The translations under genes and the position numbers were made by a program. From positions 225,440-289,439 of the forward strand of contig NZ_JAKZFC010000005.1 of assembly GCF_022549215.1 (NCBI RefSeq): 64,000 nucleotides of DNA. Reading direction: 5' to 3'. The DNA is from Solibacillus palustris. Its GTDB lineage: Bacteria; Bacillota; Bacilli; Bacillales_A; Planococcaceae. The notes beneath the pieces were generated by a model that was given only the letters and a program-made list of their open reading frames with translations, was not told where the DNA came from and searched no databases. This document shows positions 16,549 to 29,887 of this stretch, one piece after another; position 1 is the stretch's first letter; the number at the start of each line of letters is the position of its first letter.

Positions 16549-19500
16549 ATGAGTTTTCACCAGTTACCACAAGCACAAGGTTTATACGATCCACAGTTTG
16601 AACATGACGCATGTGGCATCGGGATGTACGCAAATATGAAGGGAAAACCTTCACATCAAATCGTGAAAAATGGTTTAGAAATGTTATGTCGCTTAGAACA
16701 CCGTGCTGGACGTGGGGGAGACGGTAGAACAGGCGATGGTGCAGGTCTAATGGTTCAAATCCCAGATGCTTTCTTCAAAATCAACTGTCCAGAACTAAAT
16801 TTACCTGAAAAAGGTGAGTACGGCGTTGGGCAAGTTTTCTTCACGGAAAGTGACAGCGAACGCCAACAAATTGAACAAAAAATGAATGAACTAATCGTAC
16901 AAGAAGGGCAGGACTTAATTGGCTGGCGAACAGTTCCAACAAATAAAGAAAATTTAAGTGAGATTGCAAAATCAAGTGCACCAATTATTCGTCAAGTATT
17001 TATTCGATCCAAAACAAGTGATTCACAAAGCTTTGAGCGTAAGCTGTATTTAATCCGAAAGCAGTTAGAGCACTGGGCTGACAAGCAAGAATTTGAATTG
17101 TATGTACCAAGTCTTTCAAGCCAGACGATAGTATTTAAAGGTTTACTAGCTCCAGAGGAAGTAAGTGACTTCTACATCGATTTACAAGATGAAAGCTTCG
17201 TATCGGCATTAGCACTAGTACACTCGCGTTATTCAACGAACACATTCCCATCTTGGAAACGTGCACACCCAAACCGCTACATTATTCATAACGGGGAAAT
17301 TAACACATTGCGTGGGAACATTAACTGGATGCGTGCCCGTGAGCAACAATTTGTTTCGGAAGCGTTTGGGGATGATTTAGAAAAGCTATTACCAATCATT
17401 GATACAACAGGTTCAGATTCATCGATGCTTGATAACGCATTTGAATTTTTCGTATTAGCAGGTCGTACACCAGCAGAGACGGCGATGATGATGATTCCAG
17501 AGCCTTGGACAGAAAATCCACGTATTGAGGAAGACCGTAAAGCATTTTATCAATATCATGCAAGTTTAATGGAGCCATGGGATGGTCCAACAGCAATTTG
17601 TTTCACAGATGGTAAGCAAATTGGTGCGATTTTAGATCGTAACGGCTTACGTCCAGGTCGACTTTACGTAACAAAAGATGATCACGTAATTTTTTCTTCT
17701 GAAACAGGCGTTGTTGATTATGGAGAAGAAGATATTTTATATAAAGATCGTTTAAGTCCAGGCCGCATGCTGTTAATCGATTTAGAGCAAGGTAAAATTA
17801 TTTCGGATGAAGAGCTGAAGGCGGAAATGGCAGCAGCAGAGCCTTACGCACAGTGGTTACAAGATAATATGTTAAAGCTTGAAGCGGATGAAGAGATACA
17901 AGTTCAAGTAAACGACATTACATTACGTCAAAAAATTCAAGGCTACACATATGAAGATGTGAAAAAGTATATCGTACCACTTGCAAAGGACGGTAAGGAT
18001 CCACTCGGCTCAATGGGGAATGACTCGCCACTTGCGGTATTATCAGAACGCCCGCAGTCTTTATTTAATTACTTTAAGCAATTATTCGCACAAGTAACAA
18101 ACCCACCAATCGATTCCATTCGGGAGCATGTTGTTACATCTACTATGACAATGCTAGGTGCGGAAGGTGATTTACTTCATCCAACAGCACAAAACGCACG
18201 ACGTATTATTTTAGAAACGCCGGTATTAACTACGGCTGAGTACGAAAAGTTAATGAATAATGGTGATAGTGACTTTGAAGTAGCAGAAATCTCAATGAAA
18301 TATACAGAATCTTTAGAAAGTGAATTAAACCGTATTAAAACAGAAGCGGAAGCAGCAATTTTTGGTGGAAGAACAATCATCGTTTTAGATGATTTTGTAG
18401 AGGATGCAAAGCAATTAACAATTCCAGTACTACTTGCAGCAAGTACTATACATCAGTATTTAGTGCGTATCGGATTGCGTACAAAAGCAAGTTTAGTCGT
18501 TAATAGCGCGGAAGTTCGTGAAGTACATCACTTCGCCGCATTAATTGGCTTTGGTGTCGATGCAGTTCATCCTTATTTGGCCTATGCAACAATTGCGCAG
18601 GCAATTGAAGAAAAGCATTTAGCATTACCTTATGAAAAAGCAGTTCAAAAATATCGTAAAGGTGCTGCTGAAGGTGTTGTAAAAGTCATGTCGAAAATGG
18701 GTATTTCAACAGTACAGTCATACCGTGGAGCGCAAGTGTTCGAAGCGGTGGGTATTTCAAAGGCGGTAACCGACGAATACTTTACAGGAACTGCTTCTCA
18801 AATTGATGGTATCGATTTACAAACAATCGGAGAAGAGGCAAAACGTCGCCACGAGGCAGCGTTGAATTCAATGACTGCCGAATTACAGTCAGGTTCAGAA
18901 TTCCAGTGGCGTGCTGATGGTGAGCACCATGCATTCAATCCAAAAACAATTCACACATTACAATGGGCAACACGTAAAAATGATTACGGTCTATACCGTA
19001 TGTTTGCGGAAATGGCAAATGAGGAGCGCATCGGTTTTTTACGCAACTTATTTGATTTCAAAAAGGCAGAACGTCGTTTACCGATGGAAGAAGTAGAATC
19101 TGTAGACTCAATCGTTAAACGCTTTAAATCAGGTGCGATGTCGTTCGGTTCGTTGTCAAAAGAGGCGCATGAAACATTAGCCATCGCAATGAATAAATTA
19201 GGAGCACGCTCAAACTCAGGTGAGGGCGGTGAAGACCCGGCACGTTATGAACTAAATTCTAATGGCGATAATCGTCGTTCAAGTATAAAGCAAATTGCGT
19301 CAGGTCGTTTCGGTGTGAAATCAGATTATTTAGTAAATGCAGATGAATTACAAATCAAAATGGCACAGGGCGCAAAACCAGGTGAAGGTGGTCAATTACC
19401 GGGAAATAAAGTATATCCATGGGTTGCTGAGGTTCGTGGCTCAACACCAGGTGTCGGCTTAATTTCACCGCCACCACACCATGATATTTATTCAATTGAA

Positions 19501-21072
19501 GATATGGCAGAACTAATCCATGACTTAAAAAATGCGAACCGCTATGCACGTATTTCAGTAAAACTTGTAGCTAAAGCGGGTGTTGGGACCATCGCAGCGG
19601 GCGTTGCAAAAGGTGCAGCTGACGTTATCGTGATTTCGGGTTATGACGGTGGTACAGGTGCATCTCCGAAAACGTCCATTAAACATACAGGGTTACCATG
19701 GGAGCTTGGTTTAGCAGAGGCACATCAAACGTTAATGTTAAACGGCTTACGTGATCGCGTTGTATTAGAAACAGACGGTAAGTTAATGACAGGTAAAGAT
19801 GTGGTAATGGCAGCGTTACTAGGAGCGGAGGAGTTCGGTTTCGCAACAGCGCCACTAATTGTTTTAGGTTGTGTGATGATGCGTGCTTGTCATTTAGATA
19901 CATGTCCAGTTGGGGTAGCCACACAAAACCCAGCGCTACGAGCGAAATTTATGGGCAATGCGGATCATGTGGTAAGTTATATGCGTTTTGTGGCAGAAGA
20001 AATGCGTGAATACATGAGTATTTTAGGGTTCCGCACAGTAGAAGAAATGGTGGGCCGTACAGATGTCTTGCAAATTTCAGCGCGTACAAAACAGCATTGG
20101 AAAGCAAGTCAGCTTGATTTATCGGCACTGCTACACCAAATGCAAGGTACACGTACGAAGCAGCAAGAGCAAGATCATCAAATCTCAGAAAGCTTTGATG
20201 TGCGTGAGTTATTGCCAAAAGTCGAGCAATCGATTGCAAATAAAGAGGTAGTACAGCTAAGCTATCCAATTAAAAATACGGATCGTGCAATGGGTACAAT
20301 TGTAGGAAGTGAAATTTCACGTAAATACGGTGAAGTTGGTTTACCAGATAACACAATTCACCTTACGTTTACAGGGCATGCAGGACAGAGCTTTGGTGCT
20401 TTTACTCCACGAGGTATGGCAATGCGTGTTATTGGTGACGTCAATGACTACTTCGGAAAAGGCTTATCGGGTGGTAAAGTTGTTGCGATTGCACCAATCA
20501 AAGGCGATTTTGAGAAAAACGTCATTGCAGGGAATGTTTGCTTATATGGTGCAACGAGCGGGCAAGCGTTTATAAATGGTCGAGCAGGTCATCGCTTTGG
20601 CGTTCGTAACTCTGGTGCAAATATTGTTGTAGAGGGTATTGGCGACCACGGCTGTGAATATATGACAGGTGGGAAAATCGTCGTATTAGGCGATGTTGGT
20701 CAAAACTTCGGGGCGGGGATGTCAGGTGGTATTGGCTACATTTTACCGAGCGACGAAGCGCACTTTAAAGCGCAATGCAATATGGAAATGATTCAATTTG
20801 AAAAGTTAAAAGAAGCACATGAAATTGAGCAAGTACGCCAGTTAATTATTAAACACTTAGAAGAAACAGAAAGCTCATATGCACTTGATGTTTTAGCGAA
20901 GTGGACAGAATTTGTACCGAAGTTTGTCAAGGTAGTACCGACAGACTATAAGGCAATCATCGAAAGAATCGAGCGTCATAAATTAAATGGGTTAACAGAT
21001 GATCATGCGGCAATGCAAGCGTTTGTGGAGGTAACGGGAAGTCAGAAAAAGCTTGTGAGTTCGAAATTATAG
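16549..21072 (+). CDS. gltA: Glutamate synthase (NADPH) large subunit
   Basis: 1507 residues, typical for the family. The class II glutamine amidotransferase domain begins after a short propeptide at Cys22 in EHDACGIGMYA. Then come the central domain, the FMN-binding synthase domain (about 790-1160; RSNSGEGGEDPARY, GYDGGTGASPKTS), and the 3Fe-4S cysteines in GCVMMRACHLDTCPVG (about 1107-1120). The C-terminal GXGXG beta-helix repeats span about 1240-1450 (GLSGGKVV, NGRAGHRFGVRNSG). It transfers the glutamine amide to 2-oxoglutarate with GltB supplying electrons. ATG follows GAGGGGGAA. Controlled by divergent gltC. Confidence 0.98.
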   Translation: MSFHQLPQAQGLYDPQFEHDACGIGMYANMKGKPSHQIVKNGLEMLCRLEHRAGRGGDGRTGDGAGLMVQIPDAFFKINCPELNLPEKGEYGVGQVFFTESDSERQQIEQKMNELIVQEGQDLIGWRTVPTNKENLSEIAKSSAPIIRQVFIRSKTSDSQSFERKLYLIRKQLEHWADKQEFELYVPSLSSQTIVFKGLLAPEEVSDFYIDLQDESFVSALALVHSRYSTNTFPSWKRAHPNRYIIHNGEINTLRGNINWMRAREQQFVSEAFGDDLEKLLPIIDTTGSDSSMLDNAFEFFVLAGRTPAETAMMMIPEPWTENPRIEEDRKAFYQYHASLMEPWDGPTAICFTDGKQIGAILDRNGLRPGRLYVTKDDHVIFSSETGVVDYGEEDILYKDRLSPGRMLLIDLEQGKIISDEELKAEMAAAEPYAQWLQDNMLKLEADEEIQVQVNDITLRQKIQGYTYEDVKKYIVPLAKDGKDPLGSMGNDSPLAVLSERPQSLFNYFKQLFAQVTNPPIDSIREHVVTSTMTMLGAEGDLLHPTAQNARRIILETPVLTTAEYEKLMNNGDSDFEVAEISMKYTESLESELNRIKTEAEAAIFGGRTIIVLDDFVEDAKQLTIPVLLAASTIHQYLVRIGLRTKASLVVNSAEVREVHHFAALIGFGVDAVHPYLAYATIAQAIEEKHLALPYEKAVQKYRKGAAEGVVKVMSKMGISTVQSYRGAQVFEAVGISKAVTDEYFTGTASQIDGIDLQTIGEEAKRRHEAALNSMTAELQSGSEFQWRADGEHHAFNPKTIHTLQWATRKNDYGLYRMFAEMANEERIGFLRNLFDFKKAERRLPMEEVESVDSIVKRFKSGAMSFGSLSKEAHETLAIAMNKLGARSNSGEGGEDPARYELNSNGDNRRSSIKQIASGRFGVKSDYLVNADELQIKMAQGAKPGEGGQLPGNKVYPWVAEVRGSTPGVGLISPPPHHDIYSIEDMAELIHDLKNANRYARISVKLVAKAGVGTIAAGVAKGAADVIVISGYDGGTGASPKTSIKHTGLPWELGLAEAHQTLMLNGLRDRVVLETDGKLMTGKDVVMAALLGAEEFGFATAPLIVLGCVMMRACHLDTCPVGVATQNPALRAKFMGNADHVVSYMRFVAEEMREYMSILGFRTVEEMVGRTDVLQISARTKQHWKASQLDLSALLHQMQGTRTKQQEQDHQISESFDVRELLPKVEQSIANKEVVQLSYPIKNTDRAMGTIVGSEISRKYGEVGLPDNTIHLTFTGHAGQSFGAFTPRGMAMRVIGDVNDYFGKGLSGGKVVAIAPIKGDFEKNVIAGNVCLYGATSGQAFINGRAGHRFGVRNSGANIVVEGIGDHGCEYMTGGKIVVLGDVGQNFGAGMSGGIGYILPSDEAHFKAQCNMEMIQFEKLKEAHEIEQVRQLIIKHLEETESSYALDVLAKWTEFVPKFVKVVPTDYKAIIERIERHKLNGLTDDHAAMQAFVEVTGSQKKLVSSKL

Positions 21073-21085
21073 GAGGGGTTCTAGC

Positions 21086-22567
21086 ATGGGGAAATCAACA
21101 GGATTTATGGAATTTAAGCGTGAGAAGGTTCAGGAAAACGTACCACTAGAGCGTATTTCGAGCTGGAATGAATATACGAGGAAGCTTACAGACGAAAAAT
21201 TACAAACACAAGGTGCACGCTGCATGGATTGTGGCACTCCATTTTGCCATATGGGGATTGAAATTCGTGGTACGGCAGCAGGTTGTCCAATCAACAACGT
21301 CATCCCAGAGTGGAATGATTTAGTATACAAAGGGCAATGGGAAGAAGCATTGAAGCGTCTGCATATGACGAATAACTTTCCAGAATTTACAGGGCGCGTA
21401 TGTCCAGCGCCATGTGAAGGTTCTTGTACGCTAGCGATTACTGACCCAGCCGTTGCGATTAAATCCATTGAACGTACGATTATTGACAAAGGATTTGATA
21501 ATGGATGGGTAACACCACGCATACCACAAATTCGCTCAGGTTACAAAATAGCGGTTGTTGGTTCGGGTCCAGCAGGTTTGGCGGCGGCAGATCAGTTAAA
21601 CCAAATGGGGCATTCTGTTACAGTTTTCGAACGTTCAGACCGCTTTGGTGGCTTATTAATGTACGGGATTCCCAACATGAAGCTTGAAAAAGAAGTCGTT
21701 GAACGCCGGGTGAATTTATTATCATTAGAAGGTATTCAATTTATCGCTAATACAGAAGTCGGTAACGATATTACAAAAGAACAACTACAACATCAGTATG
21801 ACGCGGTTATTTTATGTACCGGTGCGCAAAAGCAACGTACACTGCATATGGAAGGCAACGACGCGGGCAATATCCATTTAGCGATGGAATATTTAACTGA
21901 TGTGACAAAAAGTTTACTAGAATCTAATTTTGAAGATAAAAAAGCTTTAAATGTGGAAGGCAAAGATGTGATCGTCATTGGTGGTGGAGATACGGGTGCA
22001 GACTGCGTAGCAACAGCACTTCGTCAAAATTGCCGTTCGGTGTACCAGTTTGGTAAACATCCGCAACAAGCAACAACGCGTACAGAGGATACAATGTGGC
22101 CGAAAGACCCAAATGTTTACACGTTAGATTACGCATATGCAGAGGCTGATGCAAAATTCGGTCGCGATCCACGCGAGTACTGCATTCAAACGACCAAAAT
22201 TGTGAAGGATGCGCATGGCAACGTCAAAGAGCTCCACACAATCCAAATGGAAAAAATCTTAGGTGAAGATGGTTTCCATTACTTTAAAGAGTTACCAGGC
22301 ACAGAAAAAGTATGGCCAGCACAGCATGTATTCGTAGCGATTGGTTTTGAAGGCGCTGAGAAAGAAACGCCTAAGCATTTTGGAGTGGAATTAACAAACA
22401 ACCGAATTCGCGCTTCCATCAAGGATTACGAAACGAGTGTACCCAGTGTATTTGCAGCAGGCGATGCACGTCGTGGTCAAAGCTTAGTTGTCTGGGCAAT
22501 TAAAGAAGGTCGCGCCGTTGCAGCGAGCGTTCATTATTATTTGCAGGAGCAAGCGAAGAAATTTTAA
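21086..22567 (+). CDS. gltB: Glutamate synthase (NADPH) small subunit
   Basis: 493 residues. The N-terminal Fe-S cysteine region has CMDCGTPFCHMG (about 46-57), GCPINN and CPAPCEGSC. An FAD Rossmann motif VVGSGPAGLAAAD lies near 156-168 and a second NADPH motif VIGGGDTGADC near 296-306. It oxidises NADPH and feeds electrons through FAD and 4Fe-4S clusters to GltA. It lies 13 nt after gltA with an AGGAGGGG site, so the two are one operon. Confidence 0.97.
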   Translation: MGKSTGFMEFKREKVQENVPLERISSWNEYTRKLTDEKLQTQGARCMDCGTPFCHMGIEIRGTAAGCPINNVIPEWNDLVYKGQWEEALKRLHMTNNFPEFTGRVCPAPCEGSCTLAITDPAVAIKSIERTIIDKGFDNGWVTPRIPQIRSGYKIAVVGSGPAGLAAADQLNQMGHSVTVFERSDRFGGLLMYGIPNMKLEKEVVERRVNLLSLEGIQFIANTEVGNDITKEQLQHQYDAVILCTGAQKQRTLHMEGNDAGNIHLAMEYLTDVTKSLLESNFEDKKALNVEGKDVIVIGGGDTGADCVATALRQNCRSVYQFGKHPQQATTRTEDTMWPKDPNVYTLDYAYAEADAKFGRDPREYCIQTTKIVKDAHGNVKELHTIQMEKILGEDGFHYFKELPGTEKVWPAQHVFVAIGFEGAEKETPKHFGVELTNNRIRASIKDYETSVPSVFAAGDARRGQSLVVWAIKEGRAVAASVHYYLQEQAKKF

Positions 22568-22599
22568 TTTAAGTGTAGAGTAAGAAATTTTATATTTAA

Positions 22600-22634
22600 A
22601 AAGGGGCTCTTTTATATGGAGTACCCCTATTTTG
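22600..22634 (+). terminator. gltAB terminator
   Basis: AGGGGCTC and GAGTACCCCT form an imperfect stem with a bulged A, followed by ATTTTG. Confidence 0.6.
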
Positions 22635-22652
22635 CTCGGTTTAGAAATAAGC

Positions 22653-23192
22653 CTATTTTTCCTTATGCTTATTCTGCATATATTCTAAGTATTCTTCTGA
22701 TTGTCCTTTTGGGATACTAAGACTTTTCCAATCCTTATCCTTTAATTGCTTTCCAATATATACAATCTGCCCTACATGATAAGCGTAATGAGCCATTTGT
22801 CTTTCTATTGCATCAATTACCGTATGGCTTTCGCTGCGAATGTAAATATTCTTTAGTAAATCCTGTTCTCCTAGCTCACTTAATGTGTCAAAAAGTATAT
22901 TCCAACCATTTTCCCAAATTGCAATCAATTCTTGTTTTGATAATATAGTGTTCTCAAATTCTTGATCCCTATTCCTATAAGATTTTTCCCCATCTGAAGT
23001 TAAAAAATCAGACCACCTAGATATCATATTTCCACTTAAATGTTTAATAATAACTGCTATACTATTCGATTCTTCATTTAAGCTCCAATGAATATTGTTT
23101 TCTGACAATTGATTTATTGTCTTATCTCCAAGCTCTTTAACACTTTTAAACCTTTCTAGGACAACTTTCAAATATTCATTTCCGAAATTCAT
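22653..23192 (-). CDS. DinB/DUF1572-family protein
   Basis: A 179-residue four-helix-bundle protein of the DinB-like superfamily (DUF1572, YuaE-like). Metal-ligand histidines are plausible at IIKHLSGNM (about residue 50), and HYAYHVGQIVYIGK (about 140-153) is the typical C-terminal helix. These are often metal-dependent thiol S-transferases in the bacillithiol context; the substrate is unknown. ATG 23192 follows GGGGGAA. The gene is more AT-rich than gltB and sufC and breaks the neighbourhood, so it may be a later insertion. Confidence 0.8.
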   Translation of the reverse strand: MNFGNEYLKVVLERFKSVKELGDKTINQLSENNIHWSLNEESNSIAVIIKHLSGNMISRWSDFLTSDGEKSYRNRDQEFENTILSKQELIAIWENGWNILFDTLSELGEQDLLKNIYIRSESHTVIDAIERQMAHYAYHVGQIVYIGKQLKDKDWKSLSIPKGQSEEYLEYMQNKHKEK

Positions 23193-23661
23193 TAGTATTC
23201 CCCCTGTTACTAAGTTATAAATAATACAGATATGCACCTTTCAGTATTCAGGAAAGGATTATTGACCTTCACCGAATAATCGACCTTATTATTAATTCTG
23301 CAATCATTGTTTATATCCTTTAATCATTCACAAACCCTCGTTTGCTTATATTTCTTTCCAATATTTAAGTAATAGCATAAATATTTAATCAATAATTTCA
23401 AAAACATTACTACAACTAAGAAACGTTATTTGCTAATTTAAGAAAGGGTGTTTCTAGCTTTTCGGATAAGTCCTTTTAATTATTGGAGTCAATGACAATT
23501 TAATGAATTCAATTAAATAAGTGAAATTGATTCTCAATTACAAGTTCACTATTGAAAATGAAAAATTTAAAAGCACTACTATTTTAATAGTAGAAACAAC
23601 TTAAATAAAAGTGTTAATAAAAAGAAATAAAGATTTTTTAATTAAAATCATTCTAAACTAT
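23193..23661 (+). other. AT-rich intergenic region upstream of suf operon
   Basis: About 470 bp without a supported ORF. The only clear symmetry is AATTGATTCTCAATT (23525-23539), a 6-3-6 inverted repeat loosely like half of a Fur or PerR box. The suf promoter starts at 23662. Nothing else recognised. Confidence 0.5.
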
Positions 23662-23690
23662 TTGCAACCAACATTCATTTCGGGTAAGAT
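23662..23690 (+). promoter_or_regulatory. sufCDSUB promoter
   Basis: TTGCAA (23662-23667), 17-nt spacer, TAAGAT (23685-23690), then a short leader with a GCATG/CATGC hairpin before the sufC ribosome site TTTGGAGG. Confidence 0.65.
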
Positions 23691-23750
23691 TGTCTATGAA
23701 ATTAATTTAGCATGCATGTGTCATGCAAATGAACATTTGGAGGTAATTTA

Positions 23751-24533
23751 ATGACAACTTTAGAAATTAAAGATCTTCACGTTGAAATCGACGGAAAAGA
23801 GATTTTAAAAGGTTTAAACCTAACAATTAACACAAATGAAGTACACGCGATCATGGGTCCAAACGGTACTGGTAAATCAACTTTAGCTTCAGCAATTATG
23901 GGTCACCCTAAATATGAAGTAACGCAAGGTGAAGTTTTAATCGATGGTGAAAACGTATTAGAAATGGAAGTAGATGAGCGTGCGAAAGCTGGTTTATTCT
24001 TAGCGATGCAATACCCATCTGAAATCGCTGGTGTTACAAACGCTGACTTCTTACGTTCTGCTATTAACGCACGTCGTGAAGAAGGTGATGAAATTTCATT
24101 AATGAAATTCATCCGTGAATTAGACAAAACAATGGAATTCTTAGAAATGCCAGAAGAAATGGCTCAACGTTACTTAAACGAAGGCTTCTCTGGTGGTGAG
24201 AAAAAACGTAACGAAATTTTACAAATGATGATGATTAAACCAACATTTGGTATTTTAGATGAAATCGACTCTGGTTTAGATATCGACGCATTAAAAGTAG
24301 TATCTAAAGGGATTAACGAAATGCGCGGCGAAGGTTTCGGCTGCTTAATGATCACGCACTACCAACGTTTACTAAACTACATTACACCTGACCATGTTCA
24401 CGTAATGATGCAAGGTAAAGTTGTGAAATCTGGTGGCGCTGAATTAGCTCAACGTTTAGAAGCAGAAGGTTACGAATGGATTAAACAAGAGCTAGGTATC
24501 GAAAATACGGACGCGGTAACAGAAGAAGTATAA
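23751..24533 (+). CDS. sufC: Fe-S assembly ATPase SufC
   Basis: A 260-residue ABC-type ATPase. Walker A is GPNGTGKST (about 37-45), the signature FSGGEKKRNEI (about 145-155), Walker B FGILDEIDSGLD. It binds SufB and SufD in the SufBC2D scaffold on which Fe-S clusters are built. First gene of the essential Firmicute suf operon sufCDSUB; codon use is strongly biased, in keeping with high expression. Confidence 0.97.
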   Translation: MTTLEIKDLHVEIDGKEILKGLNLTINTNEVHAIMGPNGTGKSTLASAIMGHPKYEVTQGEVLIDGENVLEMEVDERAKAGLFLAMQYPSEIAGVTNADFLRSAINARREEGDEISLMKFIRELDKTMEFLEMPEEMAQRYLNEGFSGGEKKRNEILQMMMIKPTFGILDEIDSGLDIDALKVVSKGINEMRGEGFGCLMITHYQRLLNYITPDHVHVMMQGKVVKSGGAELAQRLEAEGYEWIKQELGIENTDAVTEEV

Positions 24534-24551
24534 TTAAGGAGGACGACGAAG

Positions 24552-27518
<2,967 letters not shown>

Positions 27519-27593
27519 TGTAAGTGAAGGGGAATGTCCGAAAAGCAATTTTTGGTCAGCCCCACTTCTCAATTGATGAACGGAGGAGACAAC

Positions 27594-28991
27594 ATGGCTA
27601 AAAAAATGCCTGAAATCGGCGATTACAAATATGGCTTCCATGACAAGGACGTATCGATTTTCCGTTCTGAGCGTGGATTAACAGAAGAAATCGTTCGTGA
27701 AATTTCCAATATGAAAGAAGAGCCACAGTGGATGCTTGACTACCGCTTAAAAGCTCTTAACAAATTCTATGAAATGCCAATGCCTCAATGGGGTGGCGAC
27801 CTTTCAGCTTTAAACTTCGATGAAATTACGTACTACGTAAAGCCATCTGAAGCAACACAACGTTCTTGGGATGAAGTACCTGAAGAAATCAAAACAACTT
27901 TCGATAAATTAGGTATTCCTGAAGCAGAGCAAAAATATCTTGCAGGTGTATCTGCTCAGTACGAATCTGAAGTAGTTTACCACAATATGAAATCTGATCT
28001 TGAAGATATGGGGATTGTATTTAAAGATACTGACTCAGCGTTAAAAGAAAACGAAGAAATCTTCAAAAAGCACTGGGGTACAGTAATCCCGTACACTGAC
28101 AACAAATTCGCAGCATTAAACTCAGCGGTTTGGTCTGGTGGATCATTCATCTATATGCCAAAAGGTGTTAAATTAGATACACCGTTGCAAGCATACTTCC
28201 GTATTAACTCGGAAAACATGGGGCAATTCGAGCGTACGCTTATTATCGTAGACGAAGATGCTTCTGTACACTACGTAGAAGGCTGTACAGCGCCAGTTTA
28301 CACAACAAACTCTCTACACTCAGCAGTAGTAGAAATCATTGTTAAGAAAAATGCATATTGCCGTTACACAACAATCCAAAACTGGGCAAACAACGTGTAC
28401 AACCTAGTTACAAAGCGTACTGTAGTTGAAGAAAACGGTACAATGGAATGGATCGACGGCAACATCGGTTCTAAATTAACAATGAAATACCCAGCTTGTA
28501 TTCTTAAAGGAGAAGGCGCACGTGGTATGACTTTATCAATCGCTCTAGCTGGTAAAGGTCAACATCAACATGCGGGTGCGAAAATGATTCACTTAGCACC
28601 GAATACATCTTCTACAATCGTTTCGAAGTCGATTGCGAAACAAGGCGGTAAAGTAACGTACCTAGGCCAAGTGAAATTCGGTAAAAACGCGACAGGTGCA
28701 CGTGCAAATATCGAATGTGACACATTAATTATGGATAACCAGTCTACATCAGACACAATTCCATATAACGAAATTTTAAACGATAATGTATCTTTAGAGC
28801 ACGAAGCAAAAGTTTCAAAAGTATCTGAAGAGCAATTATTCTACTTAATGTCTCGTGGTATTTCTGAAGAAGAAGCGACAGAAATGATTGTAATGGGCTT
28901 CATCGAGCCATTCACGAAAGAATTACCAATGGAATATGCAGTAGAAATGAACCGTCTTATCAAGTTCGAGATGGAAGGTTCAATCGGGTAA
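27594..28991 (+). CDS. sufB: Fe-S assembly scaffold protein SufB
   Basis: 465 residues, full length. Family core features include [18 protein letters not shown] (about 258-275), the [16 protein letters not shown] block, and the C-terminal [19 protein letters not shown] 27594 follows CGGAGGAGACAAC; an in-frame TTG/GTG-type extension upstream has no ribosome site. Last gene of the suf operon, followed by a strong terminator. Confidence 0.97.
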   Translation: MAKKMPEIGDYKYGFHDKDVSIFRSERGLTEEIVREISNMKEEPQWMLDYRLKALNKFYEMPMPQWGGDLSALNFDEITYYVKPSEATQRSWDEVPEEIKTTFDKLGIPEAEQKYLAGVSAQYESEVVYHNMKSDLEDMGIVFKDTDSALKENEEIFKKHWGTVIPYTDNKFAALNSAVWSGGSFIYMPKGVKLDTPLQAYFRINSENMGQFERTLIIVDEDASVHYVEGCTAPVYTTNSLHSAVVEIIVKKNAYCRYTTIQNWANNVYNLVTKRTVVEENGTMEWIDGNIGSKLTMKYPACILKGEGARGMTLSIALAGKGQHQHAGAKMIHLAPNTSSTIVSKSIAKQGGKVTYLGQVKFGKNATGARANIECDTLIMDNQSTSDTIPYNEILNDNVSLEHEAKVSKVSEEQLFYLMSRGISEEEATEMIVMGFIEPFTKELPMEYAVEMNRLIKFEMEGSIG

Positions 28992-29003
28992 TTCAATTTT
29001 TCA

Positions 29004-29036
29004 AACACTTGCTGTTTTTCAGCAAGTGTTTTTTTA
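29004..29036 (+). terminator. suf operon terminator
   Basis: AACACTTGCTG / CAGCAAGTGTT with a short T-rich loop and a run of seven T. Confidence 0.92.
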
Positions 29037-29186
29037 TAAGTTCGAGAACAATTATGTTGAAATCGTGAAGAAATGACGATGAAAAAGAGGAAAAATAACA
29101 ATAAATCAAAGGGAATCATTTACAATATCTGAATTAGATGGAATAATGGATAGTATATATTAAGTACATAAAAGGAGCGGTTTTTT

Positions 29187-29330
29187 GTGGAAAATTTATT
29201 TTGGCCAATAACATTAGGCGTACCAGCTGCTGTATTAGTAGTAGCGGTTGTAATTATCTTTTGGGCATTAGGACAAAAGAAGAGCGGCAGACTTTCGAAA
29301 AACGAAGAGCATGAGGGTATCATTAAATAA
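29187..29330 (+). CDS. Small single-pass membrane protein
   Basis: A 47-residue protein from a GTG preceded by AAAGGAGCGG. One hydrophobic segment covers about residues 6-27 (PITLGVPAAVLVVAVVIIFW), followed by a charged tail with KKSGRLSKNEEHEG. It has its own ribosome site and its own terminator, so it is likely a real gene. No family recognised. Confidence 0.65.
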   Translation: MENLFWPITLGVPAAVLVVAVVIIFWALGQKKSGRLSKNEEHEGIIK

Positions 29331-29334
29331 TGAA

Positions 29335-29377
29335 AAATGCTTCAAACGCACATTAAGCGTTTGAAGCATTTTTTTGT
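29335..29377 (+). terminator. Terminator of the small membrane protein gene
   Basis: AAATGCTTCAAACG and CGTTTGAAGCATTT form a 14-bp stem with a 9-nt loop and a T-run. Confidence 0.92.
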
Positions 29378-29440
29378 GGATAGGAAAGTAGAAGTTTTTC
29401 AATATAATCCACATCAGAAAAGACAACAACTCTTGACAAT

Positions 29441-29779
29441 TTAGCGTGAGCTGTGTTTTTCTGACTTTAATCCTGTGATAAAACTTTCAATTTCTTCTTG
29501 TGTTTTGCGGTCTTTGCTTACGAAGCGACCAAGCTCTGTATCATTTTCATAAGCAACGAAGCTTGGAATCCCAATGACATTTAGCTCGATGCAAAGGTCG
29601 ATAAATTGATCGCGGTCTACTTTGACAAAATGAAAGTCTGAATATTTTTCTACCACTTCGGGCATAAACGGATCGATAAATCGGCAATCCGGACACCAAT
29701 TTGCTGTAAACTCGAAAATAACTGGCTTTGCACCAATTTTAAATTGTTCAAATTCGCTTAAAGTTTGTAAAATATGCAT
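29441..29779 (-). CDS. Thioredoxin-family protein, WCPDC active site (paralogue)
   Basis: 112 residues, thioredoxin fold. The active site is WCPDC (Cys29, Cys32), with the cis-proline loop VIGIPSFVAYEN (about 70-81). It is a clear relative of the protein at 4607-4924, with the same active-site spacing but different flanks (ANWCPDCRFIDP against AGWCPDCTRMDM). ATG follows AAAGGAGAATGATTTT. Cytoplasmic. Likely a thiol-disulfide reductase; partner unknown. Confidence 0.85.
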   Translation of the reverse strand: MHILQTLSEFEQFKIGAKPVIFEFTANWCPDCRFIDPFMPEVVEKYSDFHFVKVDRDQFIDLCIELNVIGIPSFVAYENDTELGRFVSKDRKTQEEIESFITGLKSEKHSSR

Positions 29780-29887
29780 AAAATCATTCTCCTTTTATCT
29801 ATTAGTATGCTTGGAATTAATGTATTTTGCAATGAATTCGTATAGAGAATAACAGTTGTAGTACAATCAAGATAAGAGGTGAACGGG

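Noticed and set aside
23240..23750. CRISPR array or small RNA in the AT-rich gap before sufC
   Set aside because: No regularly spaced direct repeats and no stable hairpins; only one short symmetric site.
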